Assembly (NCBI RefSeq): GCF_034702125.1 | Contig: NC_085866.1 | Span: 15,398,315 to 15,462,314 of the forward strand | DNA: 64,000 nucleotides | Source of the DNA: Engraulis encrasicolus | Taxonomy: Eukaryota; Chordata; Actinopteri; Clupeiformes; Engraulidae | Reading direction: 5' to 3' | Part shown: piece by piece, positions 43,892-54,558 of the stretch | Layout: the number at the start of each line of letters is the position of its first letter | Numbering within the stretch: the stretch's first letter is position 1 | Program-made: the position numbers and the translations under genes | Notes under the pieces: model-generated | Seen by the model: only the letters and a program-made list of their open reading frames with translations | Database searches by the model: none | Told to the model about the DNA's origin: nothing

Positions 43892-45315
43892 CCGGGTTTC
43901 ACATGGAGAAGGGATAGAAGAACTTCTCGTTTTGCTATGGTCCTGAGTTGAAAAATGTAACTATGCTTAACGATACTACTAGCCCTTTTTAGGGGAAAAG
44001 GAAGAGCTTATGTAGAGTTTGAGGACCAATATAAACCTTAAGAGTCTTAGAAAGAAACTGTAAAAAGTTTGTTAACTGTATATATGTTTTAACCCATTGA
44101 TGCCTGATGTTGCGTCGCACAACATTGGCCTGGGGCCTGGAGCAGAGATATATTCTAGTAAGGGGAGATAGGACGGGTCCATAGAAATTAACGGTGAAGA
44201 TTCGTAACGCAAATATGGCGTCTACCCGCACATCTCCCGCCTTTCTGGTAACAAGAGCCAATGTGCCTGCTGAGCTGCGTTGCCAGTGATCCAATCATCT
44301 GGCTGCATCGGCGCACGCGAAATTGTGCACATGCTCAGTTGTGAAAAGCCGTTGCTCTCGTGCCGTTATGGAACTACTGCGCCTGCGCTCTGTCAAAAAA
44401 ACCGTGAGAAAAGTGGCTCAAAAAGCTTTATTTTGACTCATATGACACAATCAAGTAGTCTAGATTGATCAGTTTTTCACGGTCGTTTCAACCATATGGT
44501 TTTCACAACCGCTGGGTTCCCCTCCGTCCTATACTCAGTTTCCCCATTCATTTTTCCCATTGACTCTCAGATCTGGTCTACTTAATCGCGAAATAGCACC
44601 CCGGAGGCGTCACCAAGATGGCCGCCATATGTCCCCTCTCATTCTAGAATCTCTCTGCCTGGAGCTGCATTACGCAACATTCAGGCTCATGAGATTTGAG
44701 ACAACTTTATTAAAAAGCTCTGTTTGTTTGAGATGAATGAACACATTCTAATGAAAGATGAGGGTCTGAGCGTTTAAATGCAACTTAGTGCATATTTGTA
44801 TATGCTTCAGAAGCTGAGATATTTCGTGTTTTATATGCTGAGGGCAGCTTTTCTTAAAAAGGGCTCAGGCATTCAGCACCCTTTTTTGCAGGTGCCTTAG
44901 GCGTCAATGGATGTGCGTGAGTGATGTGTGAGATGTGAAATTATTAATGCTTGGTTGACAGTTCACTTAGGGTTTGTCAGTGTTATTTTTTCCACGCTGT
45001 GACATGATGCTGTAATGAAGGATGGGTGATCAGAACTTAACTAGAAGTTGATGATGGACCAAGAACATTTTCAGCAGATTGAAGAAAAACAACGCCTGAA
45101 CTTTTGCAGCGTAGTTTAATCTTTTAACCCTGATGTTACTCAAGAAGACTATTTTTGTTATGTTTTTCCTTTCTTCACTTACACACAGTAATATTTTGCC
45201 ATCATTGGCCATGCATTGAATGCCATTCTCTGGAACTTTTGAAAATTGTGAGTTATTGCCTAGCTGTAGATGCATACTGGAAAGAAACTGAAATAAAAGA
45301 GAAGCTATTTTTCCT
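43892..45315 (+). other. csad: csad 3' UTR with an inverted-repeat element
   Basis: The untranslated region runs to the polyadenylation signal near 45292. cccattgatgcctgatg near 44094 and aggcgtcaatggatg near 44902 look like the ends of an 800-bp MITE inserted in it. Confidence 0.5.
45292..45297 (+). terminator. csad: Polyadenylation signal, csad
   Basis: AATAAA in gaaataaaagag, about 1.4 kb after the csad stop and 470 bp before the znf740 promoter cluster. Confidence 0.5.
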
Positions 45316-45764
45316 TTCAAGAGTGCCATGAGTCTTGGGACTTTGTTGGGTTAAGTCTATTGCCCATACTAGCTCATGATCACTCCACAGAACAATAATC
45401 CAGGTTTGATAATACCGGAGCCTGAATTACTTGCTTAGCCAGTAAGTGCATACAATAATTAGCACATCTTTTAATTATTGATACTGCATTTCCCATTTTA
45501 GTAACAACCTTTTGTATGTTTGTCCTAAAATCATTTATTGTCAAATTATGTCAACTCCTAAAAGCTGTAGTTCTTATAGTTGTTGTATCACTGTATTATT
45601 TATTTTAATGTTTAGCATTGGTTTAGAAGTTATTATTTAATTCCAAATGTAGAGTACAGCCAGTACTTGAGAAACAGGAATGAATATTGAAGAAAGTTGA
45701 TCTTTCTCTCCATTGGGCCCCTCTGAACAATTTGCCCTGTCCAGCATGGCCGATTGAATGGGTC

Positions 45765-45902
45765 ACTTACGTCACGAAATATGGTCACGTGCTGGCGCTA
45801 TCCCTGGGGAGCATTTCCGGTAGCGTTTCCTGTGTTTGTAAACTGACAAAAAACTGTAAGACCGATAAGATAGACTGATCTGCAAACTACCTTAGAAGGA
45901 AG
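45765..45902 (+). promoter_or_regulatory. znf740: znf740 promoter and noncoding first exon
   Basis: A CRE-like TTACGTCA (45767-45774), an E-box TCACGTG (45785-45791) and an ETS-type TTTCCGG (about 45814-45820) cluster within 60 bp. A consensus donor GAAG|gtaagtga ends at 45902. This looks like a TATA-less housekeeping promoter with a short untranslated first exon. The exact transcription start is not visible. Confidence 0.6.
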
Positions 45903-47204
45903 GTAAGTGATTCAAATATATTAGGTAATATACACTATTTCTTTGGGGCCTTTAAAGATATTGTATCTAACATTTATTGCAAACCTCTGACGTTTCGGCG
46001 GTCAACTCAACCACACGCCCTGTTGTTGTGTTTGTGTGGGGTTTGGGGGGTTGCTAGCAAGCTACCACATAGACTTAAAGGAACCCCTACAGAGAATTTT
46101 ATCTAGCATCGTGCTACCGACTTGTGTGGTGAACTTGACCATGCAAATGTATCATATTTTGACAGAATATAACCTAGCATCCACACGTTTTATAATCGGC
46201 CTCAATAATTCGGTTAACGGATGATAGCATGTTTGATTTTAGGAGTAATTCAGTTGACCCGCCAACGTTAGCAGTAGCTCATAATAAAGGTACCTTGCTA
46301 ACGGGCAAGTTAGCATTGTCTATTTTTATACCACACACCACTAAATTAAAACCATCATGCCCATGCAAGCTCACCGTTAACACAACATACGAGTAACTCA
46401 TCGTAAGCTGTACATTGCGTAAAAGACAAAACGTAAATTAATGTAACACAGTTAGACATAGAGAGATGACTAGCGCTACAAACTGTTATTAGTGGTTAGG
46501 CCAGCTACGTTTTTTGCTATTCTTCACCCAAAATGTTCAGGTTGTGTGTTGTTCCGTTTTCTCATCATCATGTTTTGCTATCATGCCTTTATTTATTTGC
46601 TCATCTGCTTTCTGTCTGGCATACCGTAGGCCGATCTGTCCCTTATCTTCAACGTCAACAGTGATTGTATCCTCGTATGGCCATACTGTCGTGTAGCACC
46701 AGATCTGATTGCTGAACTATCATGCCCTGTTATAGTTTTTTGGTGCACTGGCTTAACACGGCCTCTAACACATCAATCAAACGTCTCCCTTCTTCTGTGT
46801 AGTCGATAAGTAGGCATAGTCTTTTTTTCTCCCAAATAGTAGGCAGATCTATCAGCAAATAGGCCTACACTGCCAGCCAATACACTTCCCACATTCTGGG
46901 CCTTTTAGATGTAAGTTAATGTCTGTTCATTTATTCATGTTGCACCTCACCCCCTATTGTGGCTTGATGGTGCATTGATCTATCTATGATCTATATTTCC
47001 TACTTTTTCCCCCCTTCTGAAAAGTCTTATTGTTTGCCTCAAGTAGTGGGCATATCACAGAATAAACTTGGCTTCCGTTCATCCTGACTTATCCTCTTTC
47101 TCCTAAATTCATCAAGTGGTGGGAGTGAAGTTCTCACCCCCCTACTGAGAAGATTTGGCATATGATGGTCACACACCTTCCCACCTCCTCCCCTCTGTTT
47201 CCAG
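45903..47204. other. znf740 intron 1
   Basis: Ordinary unique sequence. I see no repeat or coding signal in it. Confidence 0.5.
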
Positions 47205-47220
47205 GCGTGAGCCCCCCCTG

Positions 47221-47346
47221 ATGAGTGGGGTCTGTGAGGGTCTATCACACACACTCCCTTCTGTCCTGCCCCGTCCTCAGTCTCCCCCCCTTCACACGCA
47301 CTCACTACTCCCACCTCACCCCCTGCCTGGCGATGTCAAACCATAA
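47221..47346 (+). other. Upstream ORF overlapping the znf740 start
   Basis: If the 5' UTR exon starts at 47205, its first ATG (47221) opens a 41-codon frame ending TAA at 47344-47346. That frame overlaps the main ATG at 47333 in another frame. Such overlapping upstream frames usually lower translation of the main frame. Confidence 0.35.
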
Positions 47347-47374
47347 CGGCAATGTCCGAGACCATATGAAATGG
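47333..47374 (+). CDS. znf740: znf740 coding exon 1
   Basis: The ATG at 47333 opens [14 protein letters not shown] and the donor is AAATGG|gtcagt, phase 0. A likely exon start is 47205, after cctctgtttccag, which gives 128 nt of 5' UTR here. I chose this start because it joins [10 protein letters not shown] of the next exon in frame. A later start at Met27 (47756) is possible. Confidence 0.72.
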
Positions 47375-50300
47375 GTCAGTGTTCCTTCCTCTTCTCATTG
47401 TCAGAATTTTAAGTTGCCTTGTATGTTTTGTGTTTTGTTTACATTTGTCCAACATCCATAGCTAGCCTAGTTAGATTATGTTTCTTTCGGCTGTCTTGAA
47501 GCCACTAATGCTGCTTTCTTGAAGCCTAAAGCTGTGTGCTGGTGGTACGATGGTACTATGTTTGTGTGTGTGTGATGTCTTCTCTCCTCCTCTCTTCCCT
47601 TCTCATTCATTCTCATCTCCTCTCCTTTCTCCTCTATTTTCCTTGTCCCTTGCTCCCCTCTCTTCTTCCTCTACCTCTCCACCCTCCTCCCCTCTGCATT
47701 CCCGGTTGGCTGTCTCCAGGCTGGGCTACTGGGCTGTGAGGCGGTGCTGTCTAGCATGGCTCTCATGCAGGCCAACTCCATGTCGTCTGGCGGCCACAAC
47801 AACAACAACAGCAAGAAGATGGTGACACCCCTGGGGCCCGGACAGAGGGACAACCAGGAGGGGGGACACAGTCACGGCCACAGCCACGGCCATAACCACC
47901 ACACTCATGGCCACGGGCATGGGCACAGCCACGGACACGGGCATAACCACGGGCACGGGCATAACCACAGCCACGGGCACGGACACAGCCACATGGTGCT
48001 GCCATCGGGAGTCAGCTGCTCGCCTGTGGTGAGACAGTCGCAGAACGCCGCGGAGCATGTATGTGCCATCGCTACCTGGCTACCTTACCTGGCTTCTCCA
48101 GCCTTTTAGCTATCCATACATCCATCCATCATGCGAGGCTGCTCTCCGTTTTGGATTGCTCTGTCTATCTATCTATCTGTCTTGTTGTCTGTCTGTCTGT
48201 CTATCTATCTTTCGCTCACTTTCTCTCTCTGTTTCACTCGTTCTCTCTGTATCTGCCTGTTGTTTGATTTTATTCTCTCATTCGCTCTGTATCCGGCTGT
48301 TGCTTGGCTTTAGTGACTGCTGGGCGATTGATTACATTGATTTATACTCCTAGCTTTTCATGCAACTTAGACTGATGATTTTTCAGTTGGTCTGCATGGA
48401 GCAATTTACAACTTTACACTAGTACAGTGGGCACATTAGTACATTACAAACTTTATTCTTGAGTCCTTTATTCTAAAGTCCTTTTTGCTGTTGTGTCACA
48501 AGCTTCCACCTCTTCCACGCTGAACACATTTTGTCTAGAGTTAATTGTGATGTAGGTCAGTGTTCCTCAACCTCTTTTTAGGCGAGGCACCCTTTCAATT
48601 CATGAAAAACCTCAAGGCACCCCAAACCGACAAGCCGTAGCATCGCATCCGATACCACAAAAGCTTAGAAAAGTAACACATTTGGAGACATCACACAACC
48701 TACGCTCGAAGTTGCAGCTGACTGGGTCGATCTATATTTTACTTTATTGTGCGTAAATGGCAGATGATTTATCAGCCACATTTCCGCGGCACCCCTGAGG
48801 GGGGCGTGCGGCACCCCAGGGTGCCCCGGCACCCCTGTTGAGAAACACTGATGTAGGTATTTCGTATAGCGTTGCACAGCAGGTTATCACTTTCTCCCAA
48901 GAAAAACGGGTAGTACGAGACTACAGAGCAAAAGTCTTTCACTAGCTGACTTTCAACTCTGTTCGGGGCACTCAGGTGAATGGCCATTATTTCCTTAATG
49001 TCAATCAGGATTAACAATCTACTTCTAGTACAGTATAATACAGTCCGATACTATCCAACACTATTGTTCTTCTACTCTTTTTTTTCTGCATTCTGTATTT
49101 TATTCTGTGTTCGCCCTCTTCCCAGATGATCCGTAAGGACGGCGAGTTCCCCTCGTCACGTCTGCTAGACGAGAAGGAGATGCGGGCCAGCCAGAGCCAG
49201 AACATGCAGCCCAAGAAGAAGCACCGCAAGTCGGGCACGCCCAACAAGCTGCGCGACCAGCAGAAACAGCAGCAGCAGCAGCCGCCACCACAGGCAAGTG
49301 CAGCGCACTGTGACTGGGAGACGGGAATAATATCGCCCAGCAAACTTGACGAGAAACCACAGGCAAGTGCACAGCAGAGCGCCTCCTCCTACAGCAATGG
49401 TGGACTTGGAATAATAACATGTAATTCACTAACCCCCTGGGCTCTTGAAGTTGTGGTGGTTGGGAAATGTGTGTTGTGAGTTGTGAACTCGTACACCAAT
49501 TTGCTTGTCTGTATGCTTATATGTGCCCTTGCCTGTGTTCCTTTGTGGATGTGGCTGATTGGTCAAATGGCACTCTGTTTACATCTAACTCAACTAACTC
49601 CTGTGTTTCAACTTGGTCTAAATACAGTCATTGACTGGCATAGGAGGCCCATTTTGTATGTAGTATGAAGGACTACCATGTCATTTAGAAGTCCTGGACT
49701 GTAACGTCGTGGTCAGCAGCTCTTCTGTAGGATGGCAGCATGCTTGTCCGTATTTAGCACAGCTGCTCTAACAATCTCACTATCTACCAAAAAATGTATT
49801 TAAAAGTCCTTCAATTTCGGCTTGAGGAAGCCTGTAGGAACCCTGCAAGCTGCATGTTTCTAACTCTGGCTACGTCCTGGCTCCTAATGGGTATGGAGTT
49901 GCTCTTGAGATTGGGTGATCACCGGGTTTTAATCCTGTACTTAATTGGAAGAATATGGGCGTTGGAGTAACTACTTTGCATATGAGTGTCAGCTGTGTGC
50001 AGGGCTCTAAATTCACCTTTTTTCATCACCAGCCAAAATGGCTAGTTGATGGTAAGATAACTAGCCAAACACACACTCTCTAAAGCCGAGCTCAAACTAC
50101 ACGACTCGCGATTTTGTGTCCGATTTTGACGTTGGGGTGCGCCGCACACATGAAGAGAATCGCAACTGTCAGTCTCATCCCTGATCGCAACCACTGAGAC
50201 AATGCCCGACATTCTATTTCCAGTCGCAAATATCAAACAGTATTTGATTTCTACAATTTGCGATCTGCGACTCTTTGAGCTGCCAAAGTTCTATCTTAGA

Positions 50301-52775
50301 GCGTCGGCCACGACGAGGAAATCTTTAGGCGAGTACATCTATGCAAAAAAAAGACCTAACCCCAAAAAAATTGATACAAAAGGTTTTTCAACTGATTTTG
50401 TTACCTCTAAGTGTCCTTAATAACATACTAAAATCTAGGAAAATCTGACTTCAGGAAAGGTGTCATTTTCAAGATCAAAGTTTTTTAAAATAAAGGTTAC
50501 TACATGATAATTACATTGGCATGAACTAACATGTTTTCAGGATCTGTTTGTTTGGAGTGCTGTTTGGGTGGATAAAGACACTACTGCTATGATAATATCC
50601 ATGTGCTGTTTGTCAGGGCACATCAGTGATGAATCATGGTGTCACTAGGTATTTTGGGTCTTTCAGCAGCTGAACTGAATAGACAGGAGCCACTACATGT
50701 GTAAGTAGAGGGCAAGGTGAAACGGTTGGTACTGGAGACAGACAATGTCCTGAAAGGAAATAGGGCTTTAGCATAGCTTTCGGGTAAGCCAGAGTAGGGC
50801 CTGTTGTAGCTTCATAGGCAAGGGTCAGGGCCTTGTATTCAATTAGGGCATGAAAAAGAGGACATGACTGGGAAACTGAGGCTATGTGGTCAGAGAATGA
50901 TAGATGGTCATCAACAATGACACCTAGATTTCTTGTGGCCTTATTTGAGGCAACAGTAGCAGAATCCATATTGAGCTCGATATCATGGCAACCTAAATCT
51001 TTGGCTGGGATCACCAGCAGTGCATTTGGGCGAGTCTCAACTGAAGGTTGCATTCCTTGATACTTGTGGATAGTTCAGAGAGGCAAGCGGAAATGTGTGT
51101 GACCGTGGAGTCATCTGGCACAAAGTAACTGTGCTTCATCGGTGTAACAGTAGTATGAGAAGCTGTGAGAACAGATAACATGGCCCAGTGATGTGGTGTA
51201 AATGGCAAATAGGAGTCCCAGCACCAGCCCTTAGGACACATCTGTGGAGAGGCTATGATTTGAGGACAGCTGACCTTGCCCTTGATACATGCTAAGAATG
51301 ATACCACCAGACTCAAAGAATGTCTGGAAGAACTTGAGACACATAAAACTCAATTATTTATCTAAGAGAGATGTTAAATAATCATCTTTTGAAAAAAAAA
51401 ATGCTAGCTGGTGTGTCTGCACAAAGATTTTTAGATTTACTACAAAACAAAAAGATATGTCCATAATCTCTTCTGAAGATATCTTCTGGCTTACTAGAAA
51501 CAAAATAAAAGAGTAATTTTGAGCTTGGCTTTTTCAGATTTTGAGGTTTTGCATTTTGAAATTTAATGCATATTTAATTAGATATAGTCCAATTACCATA
51601 TTAAAACATAACATTTCAGAAAACTTGCAATACATTTTTTTCTCACAAATATGTGAGTAATCACCGGATTAAGTTTCATGGTGATATCGGCAAGCTAAAT
51701 TTGTTGGCCTATTCACCTGGAGTGTCTCTTGACCCTTATAATAAGCCTATGGCAGCCATGTTGAAAAAACCCATTTCCCAAAGTCAGATTTTACTAGATT
51801 TTTAGTATGTCATTTAGCAGGTCCAACAGTAATAGAATCCATAAAAAAACCTTTTGTATCAATTTTTTTGGGGTTAAACCCTAAATGTACTCGCCTACTT
51901 GCCCGACAATCGCTTGCGATGGTCCTGGGGGGTAACGTTCCACCGAATGTCGTACGGGGTTTTTTTTTTCAGCCGAGAATCGGCACGATAGTCGTGTAGT
52001 TTGAGCCAGGCTTAATGTGTCAAAATGGCTAGTAAGTCTTTTCTACCACCCAAACTGATATTTCACCAGCATTTGGCCGGTTAGTGGGTGTTAATTTAGA
52101 GCCGTGTGTGTAATGTGATGTAATTGTTCAGATCGAGGTGCCAGACATCAGCCTGAGTGAGGAGGACCTGGCGAAGTTGCAGAAGAACTTCATCTGTGAG
52201 CACTGCTACGGAGCCTTCAGGAGCAGCTACCACCTGAAACGACACATCCTCACACACACAGGTCAGTTCTCGCCACACACAAACACACCACACACACCTC
52301 TTACACAACTGCTATGGGGCTTTCAGCGGTAGCTACCACCTGAAAAACCACACATCCTCATACACACACAGGTGAGAAGAACTTCATCTGTGAGGAGTGC
52401 TATGGGGCCTTCGGAAGCAGCTACCACCTGAAACGACACATCCTCACACACACAGGTCAGGACTCGGCACATACACCACGCTTACACACACCTCTCACTC
52501 CTCAAACACACCTCATACACACTGCTATGGGGCTTTCAGAGGTAGCTACCGTCTGAAACGACGCATCCTCATACACACAGGTGAGAAGACCTTCATCTGC
52601 GAGCACTGCTACGCGGCCTTCGGAAGCAACTACCACCTCAAGAGACACCACCTCACACACACAGGTCAGAGGTCAACAACGCACCCAAACGCACCTCCCT
52701 CATACACACACCGCACACTCCTCAAACACACTGCTGTGGGGCCTTCAGAAGCAGCTACCACCTGAAACTGCACAT

Positions 52776-52833
<58 letters not shown>

Positions 52834-54558
52834 CAGGGCTTAGCATTAACTTTTTCGCTTGCTGACCATTGTGGCTAGTGGTTTTCTCGAGTCACTAGCC
52901 ATGCAGTTATTCTACTAGCCACAAATTTGATATCGTTTCTTTTTTTCTTTATCATGACCCTGTATATCTAACCTCAGCAGATGAGGCGCTAAAGCAAAAA
53001 GATAAGTGCTTTCTACAAACAATTGATACTCAAGGGGCAAAGTGCAGAATATAGGCTATTCTGATATGTCGTACCATAGAATAAGCTACCTGCCAAATTG
53101 GCTAGTGACTCTGAAATAATTTCCAGCCAAGTTTTACTAGCATTTTAGCTACTTATCTCTCACATACAGGCTATTGACCATGGTGTAGTCCTGAACCACT
53201 TTTACATCACATCTTACACACAAGCTCACTCCTCCACCACACAACTTTCACTGATGAATCTCTCACACTGTAGCACTGTAGATTCCCCAAAACCAACATT
53301 CATCACACGGATTAAACTCCAAGGCACTCCCATCAACAAAATGTTTAATTTAAGCCTTAATTGTCTTTCCTTGGTCATTTTAAAACCTTGCCTTCTTCAG
53401 GGAGTCAAACAGCAGTCACTTCAAAGGAGAGGTTACCAGTCCAGGAAGTGCTCCAAGACCAAACGTTTTTTTTTTTGCTATTGCATTTACGATTGTGTCG
53501 GGTGTTGTAGTGTAGTATCAAAACTACCATATTTTTTCCGATCTTGGGATGCCGAAAGTGAAGTTGAGCTTTATCCGTTATGTGTGTGTTGTTACAGGAG
53601 AGAAGCCTTTTAGCTGTGACATGTGTGACATGCGGTTCATCCAGCGCTACCACCTGGAGAGACACAAGAGGGTGCACAGCGGGGAGAAACCTTACCAGTG
53701 CGACCGCTGCCACCAGGTCAGACATGGAAGCCAGAACATACTGACAGGCTGGTCTTTCTGGACAGAAATCTGTCCATTTAAGTGTCATGCTATTCCCTCT
53801 TACATAATTATTTACAATTCAGTTTTATTTTCTTCATCCCTTATATAATTCATTCTTGGTTATATTTCATTTTGGCATAATTTAAAAGAAAATTCAGCAA
53901 AAAATCAATAATCGGGATTCCGATTTTGACCCAAATAATCGTGATTATGATTTTTTTTCCATAATCGTGCAGGCCTAATGTAATGGCATTCTTTAGAAGA
54001 AAGTATTTTGTAGTTTATAGTTTTGTAGAACATACAAATACAGGGGGGAAGCATTTTGATACAAAATTACGTGTAATTCACTTACGTGTACATGCAATAC
54101 GGAAGGCAAAATACAATTTTGTATTTCAAAATGTACATGTATTTTAAGTATAGATGCAATAGCAATGCTGTCCATCCCAGAAATAATGGCTGTATTGTTT
54201 TTTTTTCCTGCACTGTTTTTCTTTTGTGTCTGTGACTATGTGCTTTTCGTGTTCTTTAAGCAGACCAAGATAAAAAAAAAGTACTTAATATACTTTGCTA
54301 TACAGTAGTCGGCTATTAACCTGGCTTGAAATGTCTTGCTAAATGGCGTTGCCTCTACTCGTCATTCCCGTCCCCCTGCAGAACTTCTCCCGTACGGACC
54401 GTCTGCTGCGGCACCGGCGCCTGTGCTCGGTGGGCATCGCCAAGGAGGAGAGCCCGTCGTGCTGCGACGGCCGCCCCTACTCCGCCGAGCCCCCCAGCGG
54501 CCAGCACCCGTCCTCCTGGAGCCCCCTGCCCTCCCCCAACGGGCGCCTGGCTGTCTGA
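47333..54558 (+). CDS. znf740: Zinc finger protein 740
   Basis: ZNF740 is a small nuclear zinc-finger protein that binds G-rich DNA; that is family knowledge. Six exons join in phase: 47333-47374, 47720-48058, 49126-49293, 52132-52261, 53598-53716 and 54382-54558, giving 324 residues. Finger 1 has C205, C208, H221 and H225; finger 2 has C233, C236, H249 and H253; finger 3 is C2HC (C261, C264, H277, C281). The fingers match human ZNF740 closely: [38 protein letters not shown] and [15 protein letters not shown]. Residues 62-105 are a His/Gly/Ser/Asn tract, and a Lys/Gln-rich region precedes the fingers. Odd points are a GC-AG donor on exon 3, extra finger-exon copies in the next intron, and an in-frame open extension after the stop. 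A CRE/E-box promoter lies near 45.8 kb. csad lies just upstream on the same strand. Confidence 0.93.
47720..48058 (+). CDS. znf740: znf740 coding exon 2 (His/Gly tract)
   Basis: The acceptor ggctgtctccag precedes GCTGGGCTAC and the donor is GAGCAT|gtatgtg. It is 339 bp in phase 0. It encodes [17 protein letters not shown], an Asn/Ser stretch and a 44-residue His-rich tract ([12 protein letters not shown] and similar). Confidence 0.9.
48558..48850. mobile_element. hAT MITE with 8-bp target duplication, znf740 intron
   Basis: Ends cagtgttcctcaac and gttgagaaacactg; target duplication atgtaggt at 48550-48557 and 48851-48858. 293 bp. Confidence 0.92.
49126..49293 (+). CDS. znf740: znf740 coding exon 3 (basic/Gln-rich), GC donor
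   Basis: The acceptor tcgccctcttcccag precedes ATGATCCGTAAG. It encodes [19 protein letters not shown], a KKKHRKSG basic patch and a poly-Gln/Pro end. The donor is CACAG|gcaagt, a GC-AG site in phase 0. A second identical CCACAG|gcaagt at 49362 is also in phase 0 and would add 23 residues. Confidence 0.83.
50084..52012. mobile_element. Harbinger-like DNA element with long inverted ends
   Basis: Ends agccgagctcaaactacacg and cgtgtagtttgagccaggct (20 of 22 bp over the TIR), flanked by TAA on both sides. Further inverted blocks lie at about 50328-50460 and 51770-51895. It is a non-autonomous carrier of a LINE fragment. Confidence 0.7.
50640..51330 (-). mobile_element. L2-clade LINE reverse-transcriptase fragment
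   Basis: The minus-strand reading gives [54 protein letters not shown] and [14 protein letters not shown]. These are typical of the C-terminal part of fish L2/Rex-type RT ORFs. It has an internal deletion and frame breaks, so it is dead. Confidence 0.8.
52132..52261 (+). CDS. znf740: znf740 coding exon 4 (finger 1)
   Basis: The acceptor taattgttcag precedes ATCGAGGTGCC and the donor is CACACAG|gtcag. It is 130 bp, phase 1 out. It encodes [18 protein letters not shown] and the first C2H2 finger, [19 protein letters not shown]. Confidence 0.93.
52372..52455 (+). CDS. znf740: znf740 candidate extra finger exon A
   Basis: This is an 84-bp copy of the finger-1 exon with an acceptor-like cacacacag before GTGAGAAGAAC and a donor CACACAG|gtcag. 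It is phase 1 on both sides, so inclusion keeps frame. It encodes [19 protein letters not shown], with all four zinc ligands. The intron from exon 4 would be 110 nt. Whether it is ever spliced in is unknown. Confidence 0.45.
52581..52664 (+). CDS. znf740: znf740 candidate extra finger exon B
   Basis: A second 84-bp copy, acceptor-like atacacacag before GTGAGAAGACC, donor CACACAG|gtcag, phase 1 on both sides. It encodes [19 protein letters not shown] with intact zinc ligands. It is also openly readable from a partial finger just upstream. Confidence 0.45.
52770..52830. repeat. (CA)n microsatellite
   Basis: About 58 bp of CA that grew out of the ACACACA end of the last partial finger unit. Confidence 0.95.
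52833..53165. mobile_element. hAT-like MITE in znf740 intron
   Basis: Starts cagggcttagcattaact and contains ggctagtggttttc and gccaaattggctagtgac. It is an inverted relative of the csad intron 3 element at 37080-37460. Confidence 0.65.
53598..53716 (+). CDS. znf740: znf740 coding exon 5 (finger 2, start of finger 3)
   Basis: The acceptor gtgttgttacag precedes GAGAGAAGCC and the donor is CACCAG|gtcagac. It is 119 bp, phase 1 in and 0 out. It encodes [19 protein letters not shown] and [12 protein letters not shown]. Confidence 0.94.
54382..54558 (+). CDS. znf740: znf740 coding exon 6 (finger 3 end, stop)
   Basis: The acceptor gtccccctgcag precedes AACTTCTCCCG. It encodes [15 protein letters not shown] and a Ser/Pro-rich tail ending GRLAV. 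The stop TGA is at 54556-54558, followed by CAG. The frame stays open beyond it to 54912. Confidence 0.9.
   Translation, partial: NFSRTDRLLRHRRLCSVGIAKEESPSCCDGRPYSAEPPSGQHPSSWSPLPSPNGRLAV

Larger units (their letters stand above)
50000..52106. mobile_element. Outer MITE (CAGGGCTCTAAAT family), split
   Basis: Left part 50000-50083 starts cagggctctaaattc; right part 52013-52106 ends ttaatttagagccgtg. The uninterrupted relative at 61080-61249 shows where it was split. Confidence 0.75.
52311..52790 (+). repeat. Tandem array of partial znf740 finger units
   Basis: Finger-core starts (gctatggggc-type) lie at 52205, 52311, 52399, 52524, 52608 and 52733. The two-finger period is about 209-213 bp. 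Units at 52399 and 52608 are complete fingers with splice signals; those at 52311, 52524 and 52733 are partial, and the last runs into (CA)n. Confidence 0.85.

Noticed and set aside
47726..48058. 110-codon minus-strand frame of Val/Pro/Met repeats
   Set aside because: Antisense shadow of the znf740 His/Gly tract.
50640..51330. Functional reverse transcriptase gene
   Set aside because: The RT-like reading is split between frames, lacks its central part and has no full-length ORF. It is a LINE relic.
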